Part shown: positions 1 to 8,647 of the stretch, in pieces
Numbering within the stretch: position 1 is the stretch's first letter
How the letters are laid out: every line of letters begins with the position of its first letter
From: CAZOZZ01 sp965247425
GTDB lineage: Bacteria > Acidobacteriota > Terriglobia > 20CM-2-55-15
Reading direction: 5' to 3'
Length of the DNA: 64,000 nt
Assembly (NCBI GenBank): GCA_965247425.1
Contig: OZ252023.1
Span: forward strand, 1,364,001-1,428,000
Notes under the pieces: generated by a model
Database searches by the model: none
Told to the model about the DNA's origin: nothing
The model's input: the letters and a program-made list of their open reading frames with translations, nothing else
Program-made: the position numbers and the translations under genes

Positions 1-2
1 GC

Positions 3-698
3 AAGGAAGGCGGCTTCACCTGGACTGCACCGATCGACACGGGGCTCTCGTTCTCCACGCCCATCTGGAGCGCGGAAAAGTGGTGGGGACTTTTCGATCA
101 GTCTGAGCCTTTCGGATTCGTCGCGCGTGGGGGAGACGGCAAGGGCTATCTGGTGTTCCGCGGGACGTCGTCGGCGAGCGACTGGGTCACCGACGCCGAT
201 GTCGATCATGCGCCCTACGATCTCGTGCCCGACTACGGCAATGTCCACGATGGTTTCATGAAACTTTATCGGGACATGCGGGCCGACACCCTGCGCGCCT
301 TCGATGAAGTGGACGCCATCAGCCAGCTGTGGGTGACCGGCCACAGTCTCGGCTGTGGACTGTCCACACTGGCCGTTCCGGATGTCATGACCCAGCGAAA
401 ATTCGATCGCGTCGAGCACTACAACTTCGCCAGTCCGAGAGTCGGAGGTCCCGCTTTCACCGACAGATACAACAACAACGGCGTCCTGACATTTCGGGTC
501 GTGAACACCTGCGACCTGGTGCCGGAGGCGCCCACCGCCGTGCTTGGGAAATGCCTCTACAAACACATCGCTACCGTCGTCAACTACTCGGCCCAATACG
601 GCTCACTCGCCGACAACCACAGCCTGACTGGATCGTACGAATATGCGCTCAACAATCCGAGCGACCCCGAGGACGCGACACGAGCGGCGGGCGTCTGA
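3..698 (+). CDS. Class 3 lipase, 5' end cut by window edge
   Basis: The frame is open from the first bases of the window, so the N-terminus (probably a signal peptide) is missing; 231 residues are visible. It belongs to the alpha/beta-hydrolase Lipase_3 family, which hydrolyses acylglycerol esters. FRGTSSASDWVTD is the family's characteristic segment near the oxyanion hole. TGHSLGCG contains the nucleophile serine in the GxSxG elbow. CDLVPEAP offers the acid Asp, and NHSLTGSYEYAL the catalytic His close to the C-terminus, so the Ser-Asp-His order is complete. It ends with TGA at 696-698. The substrate cannot be deduced. An internal ATG at 153 lies inside the conserved FRGT region and is not the true start. 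Confidence 0.85.
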   Translation, partial: KEGGFTWTAPIDTGLSFSTPIWSAEKWWGLFDQSEPFGFVARGGDGKGYLVFRGTSSASDWVTDADVDHAPYDLVPDYGNVHDGFMKLYRDMRADTLRAFDEVDAISQLWVTGHSLGCGLSTLAVPDVMTQRKFDRVEHYNFASPRVGGPAFTDRYNNNGVLTFRVVNTCDLVPEAPTAVLGKCLYKHIATVVNYSAQYGSLADNHSLTGSYEYALNNPSDPEDATRAAGV

Positions 699-810
699 CT
701 CTCCGCCGGCCATTTCGCCGCGATCTCTTCGTTGAGCCTGTCGTGGTGACTTGAACCGTAAATCCTGTCGTTCTCGCCGAACGTCGAACCGCACAAGCAC
801 CGGAGGAAAA

Positions 811-1968
811 ATGAAAACGTACCCACCTGTCTCTCAAGTTGTTTCGGATCGTTGGATCGACCTGCGCTCTCGGACGTGGGCACAACAGGAGGGAAGCAAG
901 ACTACGTTCAGACAGCCGTGGTTTACGGCTGTTGTGGTCGCCCTCCTGCTGGCCGCACCGCTCGATGCCCAGGAGCCGGTCGCCTGGGGACCCGATCTCG
1001 AGTTCCACACGTTCTCGATCGTGGCGGTCGATCCCGCTACCGGAGAAACCGGTGTGGCGGTCACGACGCGGAATCCATGCGTGGGTAACGCCGTGCCCTG
1101 GGTGCGGGCCGGTGTCGGAGCGGTCGCGACGCAGGGTGGGACCCGGGTCGAGTACGGTAACGAACTGCTCGACCTGCTGGCGGCCGGCGTCTCTCCCAAA
1201 GACGCACTGGACCGTCTGGTTGAGGCTGATCCCGGCAGGGAACGGCGTCAGGTCGGCGTGATTGGAATAGACGGACGCTCGGCTCAGTGGACCGGGTCCG
1301 GACAGTATGGCTCCGAGGAACAGGGCGACTGGGTGGCGGAGCGGACGGGCGCAACCTTCGCCGTTCAGGGCAACTCCCTGGTCAGCCCGGATGTTGTCGA
1401 GGCGGTCGCGGCAACATTCCAGGCGAGCCAGGATTCGCCCCGACACCTTGCGGACCGCCTCATCGAGGCCCTGTACGCGGGTCACGTGCTTGGGGGCGAC
1501 GGTCGCCACGGAGAGACCCAATCGGCCGCCGTGGTCGTGGCCGATCCCCGGCCGGGGATGGCCCGGCGACCGGACGGCCAGACCGTCCGCATTCACGTCT
1601 GCGAGCATGCCGAGCCGGTTGGAGAGCTACGTCGGATCTATAACACGGCCAGCGAGACTCTCGGCTTCAGGAAGCTCGAGCAATTCATGGGGCGCGACGT
1701 TCTGCAGCTCAAGATGATGCTGCACGCTCTGGGCTACTTCCGTCCGAACGAGACGGAGTTCGACGTCGAAGCGGAGCAAGCCCGGTTTTACACCCAGGAG
1801 GCCATCGAGGCAGTCGATCGCTTCCGTGCCGCGGAAGGCTGGCAGACCTCGGTCCCGGGTCACGTCGACACCCGCGAGATCGAGCGCCTCTGGGCCCGGT
1901 TGGACGAGGCTGGCCGTGCGGACGAAGTTCGACGGAGGCTGCTCGAGATCCTTCAGATCCGCCGCTGA
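811..1968 (+). CDS. Secreted DUF1028 protein with C-terminal peptidoglycan-binding-like domain
   Basis: The N-terminal half (HTFSIVAVDPATGETGVAV, then NPCVGNAVPWV and GVGAVATQ) is typical of DUF1028, an Ntn-hydrolase-like family of unknown reaction. The last ~110 residues (from LRRIYNTASETLGF through GYFRPN to DTREIERLW) match the PG_binding_2 module that often follows DUF1028. A hydrophobic stretch ending AAPLDAQE, ~35 residues after the start, looks like a signal peptide, so the protein is probably exported. I chose ATG 811 because GGAGG at 802-806 precedes it; an in-frame TTG at 751 would only lengthen an unusually long n-region. Family assignment is firm; biochemical role is unknown. Confidence 0.8.
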   Translation: MKTYPPVSQVVSDRWIDLRSRTWAQQEGSKTTFRQPWFTAVVVALLLAAPLDAQEPVAWGPDLEFHTFSIVAVDPATGETGVAVTTRNPCVGNAVPWVRAGVGAVATQGGTRVEYGNELLDLLAAGVSPKDALDRLVEADPGRERRQVGVIGIDGRSAQWTGSGQYGSEEQGDWVAERTGATFAVQGNSLVSPDVVEAVAATFQASQDSPRHLADRLIEALYAGHVLGGDGRHGETQSAAVVVADPRPGMARRPDGQTVRIHVCEHAEPVGELRRIYNTASETLGFRKLEQFMGRDVLQLKMMLHALGYFRPNETEFDVEAEQARFYTQEAIEAVDRFRAAEGWQTSVPGHVDTREIERLWARLDEAGRADEVRRRLLEILQIRR

Positions 1969-2017
1969 GCCGGCTTTCAGTACCGGGAGGACCGTATTCG
2001 AGGGGAATCGAAAATCG

Positions 2018-2037
2018 GGGACGGCCGCGGCCGTCCC
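2018..2037. repeat. Perfect 20-bp GC palindrome, possible terminator
   Basis: GGGACGGCCGCGGCCGTCCC is a perfect palindrome 50 bases after the DUF1028 stop, followed at once by the small palindrome TGGACGTCCA. No T-run follows, so rho-independent termination is uncertain. The GGCCGTCCCTGG core resembles the arms of the GTGTCGGGG repeat family found at 12.2, 41.3 and 61.9 kb. The rest of the gap 1969-2234 shows nothing else except the ribosome site of the next gene. Confidence 0.5.
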
Positions 2038-2234
2038 TGGACGTCCAGGGTGGCCGCCAGGCCGCCCTCTTCCCGGCCCCTCCCACAAGGCACCCACCTC
2101 AGAAAAAAACCTCAGACCTTGCAGTTTTGAGCTCCTGTTGTCGCATCTACAAGTGAGGCCGTTCGGCAGGTAATGTTCCCAGCCCGCAGCCTCAAGAACG
2201 AGCGTCAAAACGACCGACTTCAGGAGGGATTATC

Positions 2235-3059
2235 ATGACCGTACTTCGAACCCGCCTTGTCACTGTGATGGCCTCGATCGTGGCCGCCGCCTCAACACTT
2301 GGGGCCCAGACGCCCGAGACCGCGGGCTACCAGGGGACCCAGCTCGAAACCTTCCTGAGGGAAGCTAAGATTACCGCGATGGCCGAAACCGAAACAGGTA
2401 TCACGCGGCCCTCGAAGTCCACCCTCGAAACCAGCGAGTTGACGCATCCGGCCCTGTTCAAGACCGTCGATTTGTTTAAACGCGGGACCACGCGTTTTCC
2501 CGATGGCAGCACCGAGTTCAATTTTCAAGACAGTTGGAAGTTTGAAGTTGCCGCATACGAACTCGACAAGATGATTGGCCTCGACATGATCCCCGCAACG
2601 GTTGAACGCCGCCACAAGGGTGATCGGGGGTCGATGCAGTGGTGGATCGATGACGCGAGGTCGGAGCTGGACCGTGCCAACGACAGAATCCCGTACCCGG
2701 ATCCGAGCGGCTGGTCCAAGATGCTCTACAAAATGCGTCTGTTCGACGCCCTGATCTACAACGTGGATCGAAACGCTACAAACATCCTGATCAGCCCCGA
2801 CTGGCGCATCTGCCTGATCGACCATTCGCGATCTTTCCGTGACACCAAGGAATTGCGCGCGCCCGAAGGGCTGACCCGCTTCTCCAGATCCCTCCTCGAT
2901 GGAATCCGCCGGTTGGATGAAGATATGTTGAAGGAGCGGTTGAAGGATTACCTGACGCCCTTCCAGATCCGAGGCATCCTCGCCCGCCGGGACCTGATAC
3001 TGGAACACGCCGCGAAGCTCGTCGCCGAGCGGGGCGAGGACGTTGCCCTGTACAACTAA
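2235..3059 (+). CDS. Secreted atypical kinase-fold protein (PI3/4K- or FAM20-like)
   Basis: 274 residues with a signal peptide (MTVLRTRLVTVMASIVAAAS, cleavage near TLGAQ) and a strong AGGAGGG ribosome site. The core has the order expected of an atypical phosphotransferase: FKRGTTRFPDGSTEFNFQDSWKF (candidate nucleotide-binding lobe), AAYELDKMIGLDMIPATVERR, then FDALIYNVDRNATNILI, whose DRNxxN resembles the catalytic loop of PI3/4-kinase-like and FAM20/HipA-like folds, and ICLIDHSRSF, whose IDH stands in the metal-binding (DFG-equivalent) position. Export would place it outside the cytoplasm, as for FAM20 secretory kinases. The fold is my inference from these motifs; the substrate is unknown. 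No obvious operon partner. Confidence 0.6.
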   Translation: MTVLRTRLVTVMASIVAAASTLGAQTPETAGYQGTQLETFLREAKITAMAETETGITRPSKSTLETSELTHPALFKTVDLFKRGTTRFPDGSTEFNFQDSWKFEVAAYELDKMIGLDMIPATVERRHKGDRGSMQWWIDDARSELDRANDRIPYPDPSGWSKMLYKMRLFDALIYNVDRNATNILISPDWRICLIDHSRSFRDTKELRAPEGLTRFSRSLLDGIRRLDEDMLKERLKDYLTPFQIRGILARRDLILEHAAKLVAERGEDVALYN

Positions 3060-3063
3060 TCCA

Positions 3064-3086
3064 ATTCGGGGAGGGAGGCGAAACTA
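3064..3086. repeat. Single arm of the AATTCGGGGACGGAGGC repeat family
   Basis: AATTCGGGGAGGGAGGC just after the kinase-fold gene matches one arm of the palindromic elements at 5737-5815 and 31990-32070. No matching right arm is seen nearby, so this is a degenerate or solo copy. The remaining gap to 3311 holds no gene that I can support. Confidence 0.45.
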
Positions 3087-3311
3087 TCTTGCTTGCACAA
3101 GCCAAAATCATTCCGCCGAAGGCATTGTCAACTGAGACCCTGCCTGCCACACTGACCGGATGAAATGCACTTGAGCCCGCTGTCACGGACACCGATTCCC
3201 GCCCGAGATCAACAGTAATGCAGTCTGGCTCCATTACCGATTCGGTGTCTTCCTATTTTCCCTATCTGCTGTACACTGTCGGCAGCAACGAAAGCGAAAC
3301 CCCGGAAGCCT

Positions 3312-4664
3312 ATGACAAACCCGAACGAGGGCGCTCTGCGCCCTGAGAAGAGGAGCTTCCTGGAGAGGGTTCTCTCCCTTTTCAGTGTCGTCAAATTCGG
3401 CGAGGGCGGCACAGTATTACTGCTGACGCTCAATGTCTTCCTTCTCCTCGGTGCGTACTACTTCCTGAAGATCGTTCGCGAAACACTCATCCTTGCCGAA
3501 TCCGGTGCCGTCGCAGCCAGCTACGCCGCGGCGGGTCAGGCACTACTGCTCCTTCTTGTCGTTCCGGCATATGGGATCCTCGCATCCAGAGTGGATCGCA
3601 TCCGCCTGGTGTCCTGGGCGACGTTGTTCTTCGTCTCGCACCTGGTTGTGTTCTTTCTGGTGGGCAGCGCGGGATTCCGGATCGGTATCGCGTTTTACCT
3701 CTGGGTTGGCATCTTCAATGTGTTCGTCGTCGCGCAGTTCTGGGCGTTTGCAAACGACATCTATTCCCAGGAACAGGGGAAGCGGCTGTTCCCGATCATC
3801 TCGGTTGGCGCCTCGCTGGGCGCCTGGATCGGATCTTCCGTGATTGAAGTGTCGTTCGAGAGTCTGGGCGCATACCTGCCCATGATCATCGGCGGCGGGA
3901 TTCTGATCGTGTGCGTGTTGATCACCATCTGGGTCAACCGGCGCATGCTGGCACGAGGCGGAGTCGCTGAAGAGAAAAAGGCGAGCGCGCCACTGAGTGA
4001 TGAGGGTCCGTTCCAGCTCATCCGGGGCAGTCGCTACCTGATGTCGATTGCCGCCCTGATTCTGCTGTTGAACCTGGTGAACACTACGGGAGGATTCCTG
4101 CACAACAGCCTGGTCGAATCGAACGCCGATGCCCAGGTCGCAGCGATGACGGATGCGACCGAAGAGGAGCGCGACGAGGCGCGCACGATATTCATCGGAG
4201 AATACTTCGCGGACTTCTTTGGCTGGGTCAACCTGATGGGCCTGTTGATCCAGATGTTCCTCGTCTCCCGGATCTTCAAGTTCCTCGGCGTTCGCCTTGC
4301 CCTCTTCATTTTGCCGTGCATCGCAATCGGTGGGTACGCCCTGCTGATCGCCTTGCCGATGCTGCAAATCGTGAGAATCGTCAAGATTGCCGAGAACAGC
4401 ACAGATTATTCGCTGATGAACACGATCCGCGCCGCCCTGTACCTGCCGACCAGCCGTGAGGTCAAATACAAGGCGAAACAGGCCATCGACACGTTCTTCG
4501 TCCGACTGGGCGATATGTTGCAGGCCGGCATCGTTTTCGTGGGCACATGGCTGGGCTTGTCACTGGGTAGCTTCGCGGCAGTGCTCGCGTTCTTCTGCGT
4601 CTTGTGGATACTGTCAGCAGTCTCGATCTATCGAGAGCACAAGAAGTTGACCAGAGAGGCGTGA
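3312..4664 (+). CDS. Npt1/Npt2-type (ATP/ADP translocase-like) transporter
   Basis: 450 residues with about 11-12 hydrophobic segments. The segment VFVVAQFWAFANDIYSQEQGKRLFPIISVGASLGAWIG closely follows the TLC/Npt (AAA, ATP:ADP antiporter) signature in which an FWxFAN-containing helix is followed by a basic QGKRLFP loop. FLLLGAYYFLKIVRETLIL near the N-terminus is also typical. Free-living bacteria carry such proteins with unproven substrates, so nucleotide exchange is only the family expectation. A long cytoplasmic loop around residues 270-300 (ATEEERDEARTIFIGEYFADF) separates the two halves. Start ATG is preceded by GGAAG. Confidence 0.75.
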   Translation: MTNPNEGALRPEKRSFLERVLSLFSVVKFGEGGTVLLLTLNVFLLLGAYYFLKIVRETLILAESGAVAASYAAAGQALLLLLVVPAYGILASRVDRIRLVSWATLFFVSHLVVFFLVGSAGFRIGIAFYLWVGIFNVFVVAQFWAFANDIYSQEQGKRLFPIISVGASLGAWIGSSVIEVSFESLGAYLPMIIGGGILIVCVLITIWVNRRMLARGGVAEEKKASAPLSDEGPFQLIRGSRYLMSIAALILLLNLVNTTGGFLHNSLVESNADAQVAAMTDATEEERDEARTIFIGEYFADFFGWVNLMGLLIQMFLVSRIFKFLGVRLALFILPCIAIGGYALLIALPMLQIVRIVKIAENSTDYSLMNTIRAALYLPTSREVKYKAKQAIDTFFVRLGDMLQAGIVFVGTWLGLSLGSFAAVLAFFCVLWILSAVSIYREHKKLTREA

Positions 4665-4825
4665 TCATCGCCCTTGACGCGAGGCGTATCAGACAAACGG
4701 TCAATCTGTGCGGATTCAAGATCTCCTAACCAGGCTTTCGCGGTTTCGACTCGATACTGATCGCCGGATGATTTCCCTGCCAGGACCAGGAACCTACGAA
4801 GCTCAGCTGCTGCTTCGGCCGTCAT
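4628..4825 (-). CDS. Small ORF of doubtful reality
   Basis: A 65-codon frame antisense to the gap after the transporter, starting MTAEAAAELRRFLVLAG and overlapping the transporter 3' end by 37 bases. Its amino-acid composition is plausible for a small soluble protein, but there is no clear ribosome site, recognisable domain or partner. It is listed because the gap 4665-4956 holds no other candidate. Confidence 0.2.
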   Translation of the reverse strand: MTAEAAAELRRFLVLAGKSSGDQYRVETAKAWLGDLESAQIDRLSDTPRVKGDDHASLVNFLCSR

Positions 4826-4956
4826 TGCTTGAGACCGCTCCAGCACACGGGACTCGCGAGGCTTGGGGGATCCGCTGCTTGCATTACGCGGCATCAACCA
4901 CATACCCTACACGCATTACTTCAACTTGTGACTTTCAGGAAAAGCGAGGTGTCGTC

Positions 4957-5712
4957 ATGCGTGTTTTTGCTTTGGGGCTGTCGGTCTTACTTTGCACCGT
5001 CGCAGGGTTCAGCCAGTCCACGTCCGTCATGATCGAAGAGCTCACCACCAACGAAGTGGCCGATGCAGTCGCGGCCGGCAAAACGACTGCAATCTACTAT
5101 GTCGGCGGGGCACATCAAAACGGAGATGCGGTGGCCATCGGCAAGCACAATGCGTTGGCCGGCCATCTGGCCAGGCGGGTCGCCGAGGAACTGGGTAACG
5201 CCTTGAGCTATCCCGTCAATCCGTACGCACCCGCCGGAGATCCTGTCGAGAAAACAGGCCATATGCGTTTTCCGGGAACCACCAGCGTGAGCGAGGAAAC
5301 GTTCCGAGCCGTTTCGAAAGACGTGGTCCGGAGTGCGATCGCAGCCGGCTTCACGCATGTGGCGCTCATGGGTGACCATGGGGGCGGTCAGGGGACCCTG
5401 GAGGAAGTTGCCTCAGAAATGGATGCCGCGGCCCCGATGGGAGTGCACGTGTTCTATGTCCCTGTCTACGAGATGGGTGAAGAGCAGATGCAGCAGCATC
5501 TGACTCGATTGAACGTGGAGCCGGAGCGTCAGACTCCGATTGACGACGTTTCCGAGATCATGGCGATCGATCCCGAAAACAAGCTGGTGCGCCCGCAACG
5601 CATACCGTCCGAAAACGCCGGAATCGTTTCGGCCGAGCTGGGACGGACGTTTATCGACAACAAGGTTCGTAGCGCTGTCGATCACATCCGCCGGGAGATC
5701 GAAGGTCCTTGA
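4957..5712 (+). CDS. Secreted creatininase-like protein with altered metal ligands
   Basis: 251 residues with a signal peptide (MRVFALGLSVLLCTVAGFSQ), so exported. The creatininase/creatinine amidohydrolase fold is recognised by LTTNEVADAVAAGKTTAIYYVGG, FPGTTSVSEETF and VALMGDHGGGQ, which correspond to the family landmarks LPxGxxEQHG, FPGTxS and NGHxxN. The canonical ligands are changed: EQHG is replaced by HQNG and the downstream Asp by His (GKH), while the His of GDHGG is kept. Its paralogue at 38761-39591 carries the same H-to-N and D-to-H changes. ATG 4957 was chosen because it starts the signal peptide; an open frame extends upstream but has no family similarity. Enzymatic activity is not certain. 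Confidence 0.7.
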   Translation: MRVFALGLSVLLCTVAGFSQSTSVMIEELTTNEVADAVAAGKTTAIYYVGGAHQNGDAVAIGKHNALAGHLARRVAEELGNALSYPVNPYAPAGDPVEKTGHMRFPGTTSVSEETFRAVSKDVVRSAIAAGFTHVALMGDHGGGQGTLEEVASEMDAAAPMGVHVFYVPVYEMGEEQMQQHLTRLNVEPERQTPIDDVSEIMAIDPENKLVRPQRIPSENAGIVSAELGRTFIDNKVRSAVDHIRREIEGP

Positions 5713-5736
5713 CCGAAGTCCGCTCGAAGATTGGAC

Positions 5737-5815
5737 TAATTCGGGGACGAGGCGTAATTATCCTGGGTGCTCACACAACAAAGGATACGAAAGTTATGCC
5801 TCCGTCCCCGAATTA
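5737..5815. repeat. Palindromic element, TAATTCGGGGACG family
   Basis: Imperfect inverted repeat of about 24 bases: TAATTCGGGGACGAGGCGTA at the left and GCCTCCGTCCCCGAATTA at the right, with a ~31-base spacer. The same arms recur at 31990-32070 and as a single arm at 3064. It lies in the gap between a CDS and the next lipoprotein gene, as expected of REP/MITE-like elements. Confidence 0.75.
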
Positions 5816-5914
5816 GCGCCTGCACGCGGCAATAGCAGTACAATAACCCTCCTATTTCTCTTCACGACAAACAACTGCTGGAACTCATTGGCGAGTGTCC
5901 CGGGGGAGCATCTC

Positions 5915-7405
5915 ATGACGATTAAAACTTATATCGTTCTCTCAGCTTTCGTAGGCGTACTGGGTATGTCCGGGTGCAGCAGCCCGGCAGTCGAAAGCGA
6001 ACAGGGGGAAGCCGCTCGGCTACTGGCACAGACAGGCGCCATCCGGCGCCTCGCCGAACGCTCCGCCCTCCGGGCTCCAGGGGATGCATCGGCCCCCAGC
6101 TTCGTCGTGGATCCCGGTTGGCCGAAGCCTCTGCCCAACAACTGGCGGATCAGCCAGGTGGGGGGAATCGCGGTCGACCAGGACGACAACATCTGGGTGT
6201 ATCACCGACCCCGGGCTTTGGACGCAAGCGCCAGCGCCGGTCTGGGCGTCGCCGGGATGAACGATGATGGCGTACCGGTGGATGGGCTGGGCAACCCGAG
6301 GCCTTTCGCCGAACAGAGGGCCGGCTGCTGTGTGCCCGCACCCTCCGTGCTCAAGTTCGACACGGAAGGGAATCTGCTTGACGCCTGGGGCGGACCCTCG
6401 GATCCTGGTTTCCTCGAAGGTAACTGTCGGGAAGAGGACGGATGCTTCTGGCCGGGCCGCGAGCATGGAATCCTGGTGGACCACAACAACTTCGTGTACA
6501 TCTCCGGCAACGGACAGGATTTCACCGGTCAGTTTCCGTGTGCCGTCAGTTATGGAGATGATTCCCACATCCTGAAGTTCACCGCCGAGGGAGAATTCGT
6601 CTACCAGATCGGATATGCGGGTATGGAAGCTCCCGACAGTGAAAATATAGATGGAGGTCCGGACCAGACCCCGCAGCCCTACCTGGTGGCGGACATGAGC
6701 GTCGACCCGGAGACGAATCGCCTCTACGTGGCCGACGGTTACGGAAACCGTCGGATTCTGATCGTGGATGCGGAAACAGGTCAGTATGTGGGTCACTTCG
6801 GCGCGTACGGACAAAACCCGGTGGATGATCCCGAGGGCACGGAGATAGACCCCTACGACGCCGGTCCCTGGTCCGCCGACTACCTGGCGGGCGATCTGAA
6901 GCCGATGTTCTTCCGGAGCCCGCTCCACTGCGCGACCATCAGTGCGGACGGTTTGTTGTATGCCTGTGACCGCGGCAACAACCGCGTTCAGATCTTCAAC
7001 GTCGATGAAGTGGGGGGACCTTGCAGCAACCCGAACGCCGAACCCGGCAAATGCGGCTTCGTCGGGGAGGTCTACATCGCCCCGCAAACCGTAAGCGGCA
7101 CCGCCGGCACGGCCGCGCTTTCGACCGATCCGGGGCAGACATGCCTCTACGTCGGGGACTTGGCAAACGGCACGTTTTACGTTATCAACCGGGAGAACCT
7201 GCACGAGTTGCATCGGATTGGCCGGTCTGGCCGCCAGATCGGCGAGTTCCACTGGCTTCACGCTCTCACCGTCGATTCGGCGGGAAACATCTATACGGGA
7301 GAAGTGGACAGCGGGCAGAGAATTCAGAAGTTCCTGCGATACGGGGAGAGCGGATGTAGCGGTAGGGGGAGCGCGGAGGTGGGTCTCTATAGTCTGAACA
7401 GGTAG
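5915..7405 (+). CDS. NHL-repeat beta-propeller lipoprotein
   Basis: 496 residues. The N-terminus MTIKTYIVLSAFVGVLGMSGC is a lipoprotein-type signal with the acylated Cys in GMSGCSS. The body contains several NHL-type strands (VGGIAVDQDDNIWVYHRP, SVDPETNRLYVADGYGNRRI, LYACDRGNNRVQIF, HALTVDSAGNIYTGEV), a six-bladed propeller of the same kind as the next gene. ATG 5915 has GGGGGAG upstream; the longer open frame from 5540 overlaps the creatininase-like gene and is not real at its 5' end. NHL propellers are often binding scaffolds or lyases; no catalytic role can be assigned. Confidence 0.75.
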   Translation: MTIKTYIVLSAFVGVLGMSGCSSPAVESEQGEAARLLAQTGAIRRLAERSALRAPGDASAPSFVVDPGWPKPLPNNWRISQVGGIAVDQDDNIWVYHRPRALDASASAGLGVAGMNDDGVPVDGLGNPRPFAEQRAGCCVPAPSVLKFDTEGNLLDAWGGPSDPGFLEGNCREEDGCFWPGREHGILVDHNNFVYISGNGQDFTGQFPCAVSYGDDSHILKFTAEGEFVYQIGYAGMEAPDSENIDGGPDQTPQPYLVADMSVDPETNRLYVADGYGNRRILIVDAETGQYVGHFGAYGQNPVDDPEGTEIDPYDAGPWSADYLAGDLKPMFFRSPLHCATISADGLLYACDRGNNRVQIFNVDEVGGPCSNPNAEPGKCGFVGEVYIAPQTVSGTAGTAALSTDPGQTCLYVGDLANGTFYVINRENLHELHRIGRSGRQIGEFHWLHALTVDSAGNIYTGEVDSGQRIQKFLRYGESGCSGRGSAEVGLYSLNR

Positions 7406-7459
7406 GGGCAGGGGAGTGGGCAGAACATCTCATTCAGTGAATCCAGAGCGGAGGACTCG

Positions 7460-8539
7460 ATGTTCGAAACAAGAGCAAGTCGGCTATTTATCGTAACTGC
7501 GGTGCTCGTGGCCGGGGCGGTGGGACTGGCTGCGCAGAACAGAAACGCGCCCAAGACACGGTGGTGGGAACCTAACAACGACAGCCCAAATCCCTGGACC
7601 GCCGGGCAGGTGCTGCCCCTCCCGGACGGTCGGGAGTGGGGTTCGACGGCCGGCGTCGACGTCGACCCGACGAACGGGACCGTCTGGATTATCGATCGAT
7701 GCGGTTCGAACACCTGCGTGGGGTCGGATCTGGACCCGATCCTCCAGTACGACGCGGACGGCACGTTCCTCAAGAGCTTCGGGGGCGGAATGTTTGCCTT
7801 CCCCCACGGCATACACGTCGATCCCGAAGGGAACGTATGGGTGACCGACCCGCTGCCGGCGGATGGGAGAGGAGCCGGCGGGGCTGTGGGTCAACAGGTC
7901 ACGAAGTTCAGTCCGAACGGTGAAGTCCTTATGGAACTGGGGACAAGGAAGGTGACAGGCAGGGGCACGAACACGTTCAGCTCGCCCTCCGATGTGGTTG
8001 TCGGGAGAAACGGCGAGATCTTCGTGGCGGACGGACATGCCGAAGGCACGAACGAGCGGATCGTGAAGTTCGATCGGAACGGAACATACATCATGGAGTG
8101 GGGTGTACCGGGCTTCGGGCCTTGCGGGACCAACCAGTTCTCGAGTCTTCACGCGTTGGAGCTCGACTCCCAGGGCAGGCTCTTCGTTGCGGATCGTGAC
8201 AACAACCGCATTCAGATCTTCGACCAGGAGGGCAACTTCCTGGAATGCTGGTTCCAGTTCGGACGCCCGAGCGGGATCCACATCGACGCCAACGACACCA
8301 TATACGTGGCGGACTCCGAATCGAGTACCGAACTTCCCGAATATGGCGGTCCCCCGAGCCCGTTCATGCGCGGAATCCGGGTGGGAAGCGCGAGGGACGG
8401 CTCCGTGAAGTATTTCATTCCGGACCCAAACCCCGCTGGCGGCAGCAGCGCGGCGGAGGGGATCGCCGCGACTGACGACGGCATCATTTTTGGAGCAGAA
8501 GTGGGCCCCCGCCAGGTAGTGCGCTACGTGCGACGATAG
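7460..8539 (+). CDS. Secreted NHL-repeat protein (alpha-amidating lyase-like)
   Basis: 359 residues with a signal peptide ending GLAAQN and GGAGG at 7450-7454. NHL strands recur throughout: GVDVDPTNGTVWIIDRCG, HGIHVDPEGNVWVTD, DVVVGRNGEIFVADGH, HALELDSQGRLFVADRDNNRIQIF, GIHIDANDTIYVADSES. This arrangement resembles the peptidyl-alpha-hydroxyglycine alpha-amidating lyase group of six-bladed propellers. Whether it has lyase activity is unknown. It lies 54 bases after another NHL gene in the same direction and the two may be co-transcribed. Confidence 0.75.
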   Translation: MFETRASRLFIVTAVLVAGAVGLAAQNRNAPKTRWWEPNNDSPNPWTAGQVLPLPDGREWGSTAGVDVDPTNGTVWIIDRCGSNTCVGSDLDPILQYDADGTFLKSFGGGMFAFPHGIHVDPEGNVWVTDPLPADGRGAGGAVGQQVTKFSPNGEVLMELGTRKVTGRGTNTFSSPSDVVVGRNGEIFVADGHAEGTNERIVKFDRNGTYIMEWGVPGFGPCGTNQFSSLHALELDSQGRLFVADRDNNRIQIFDQEGNFLECWFQFGRPSGIHIDANDTIYVADSESSTELPEYGGPPSPFMRGIRVGSARDGSVKYFIPDPNPAGGSSAAEGIAATDDGIIFGAEVGPRQVVRYVRR

Positions 8540-8560
8540 GGTGAGGAACCGCTGTAATCT

Positions 8561-8647
8561 AAAATAGGGACAGGCACGTGTGTCCCTCTTTTATTTGGCT
8601 TGAATTCAGTGACTTAAAAGAGGGACACACGTGCCTGTCCCCATTTT
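8561..8647. repeat. Long inverted repeat with 33-base arms
   Basis: Arms 8561-8593 and 8615-8647 are complementary at 32 of 33 positions (core GGGACAGGCACGTGTGTCCC), separated by 21 bases. It sits between two convergent genes (NHL protein on the plus strand, kinase remnant on the minus strand) and could act as a bidirectional terminator. The length and near-perfection suggest a mobile palindromic (REP/MITE) element. The stop codon of the kinase remnant overlaps its last base. Confidence 0.8.

Noticed and set aside
6020..7261. 413-codon frame antisense to the NHL lipoprotein gene
   Set aside because: Shadow frame; the plus strand has signal peptide, ribosome site and NHL repeats.
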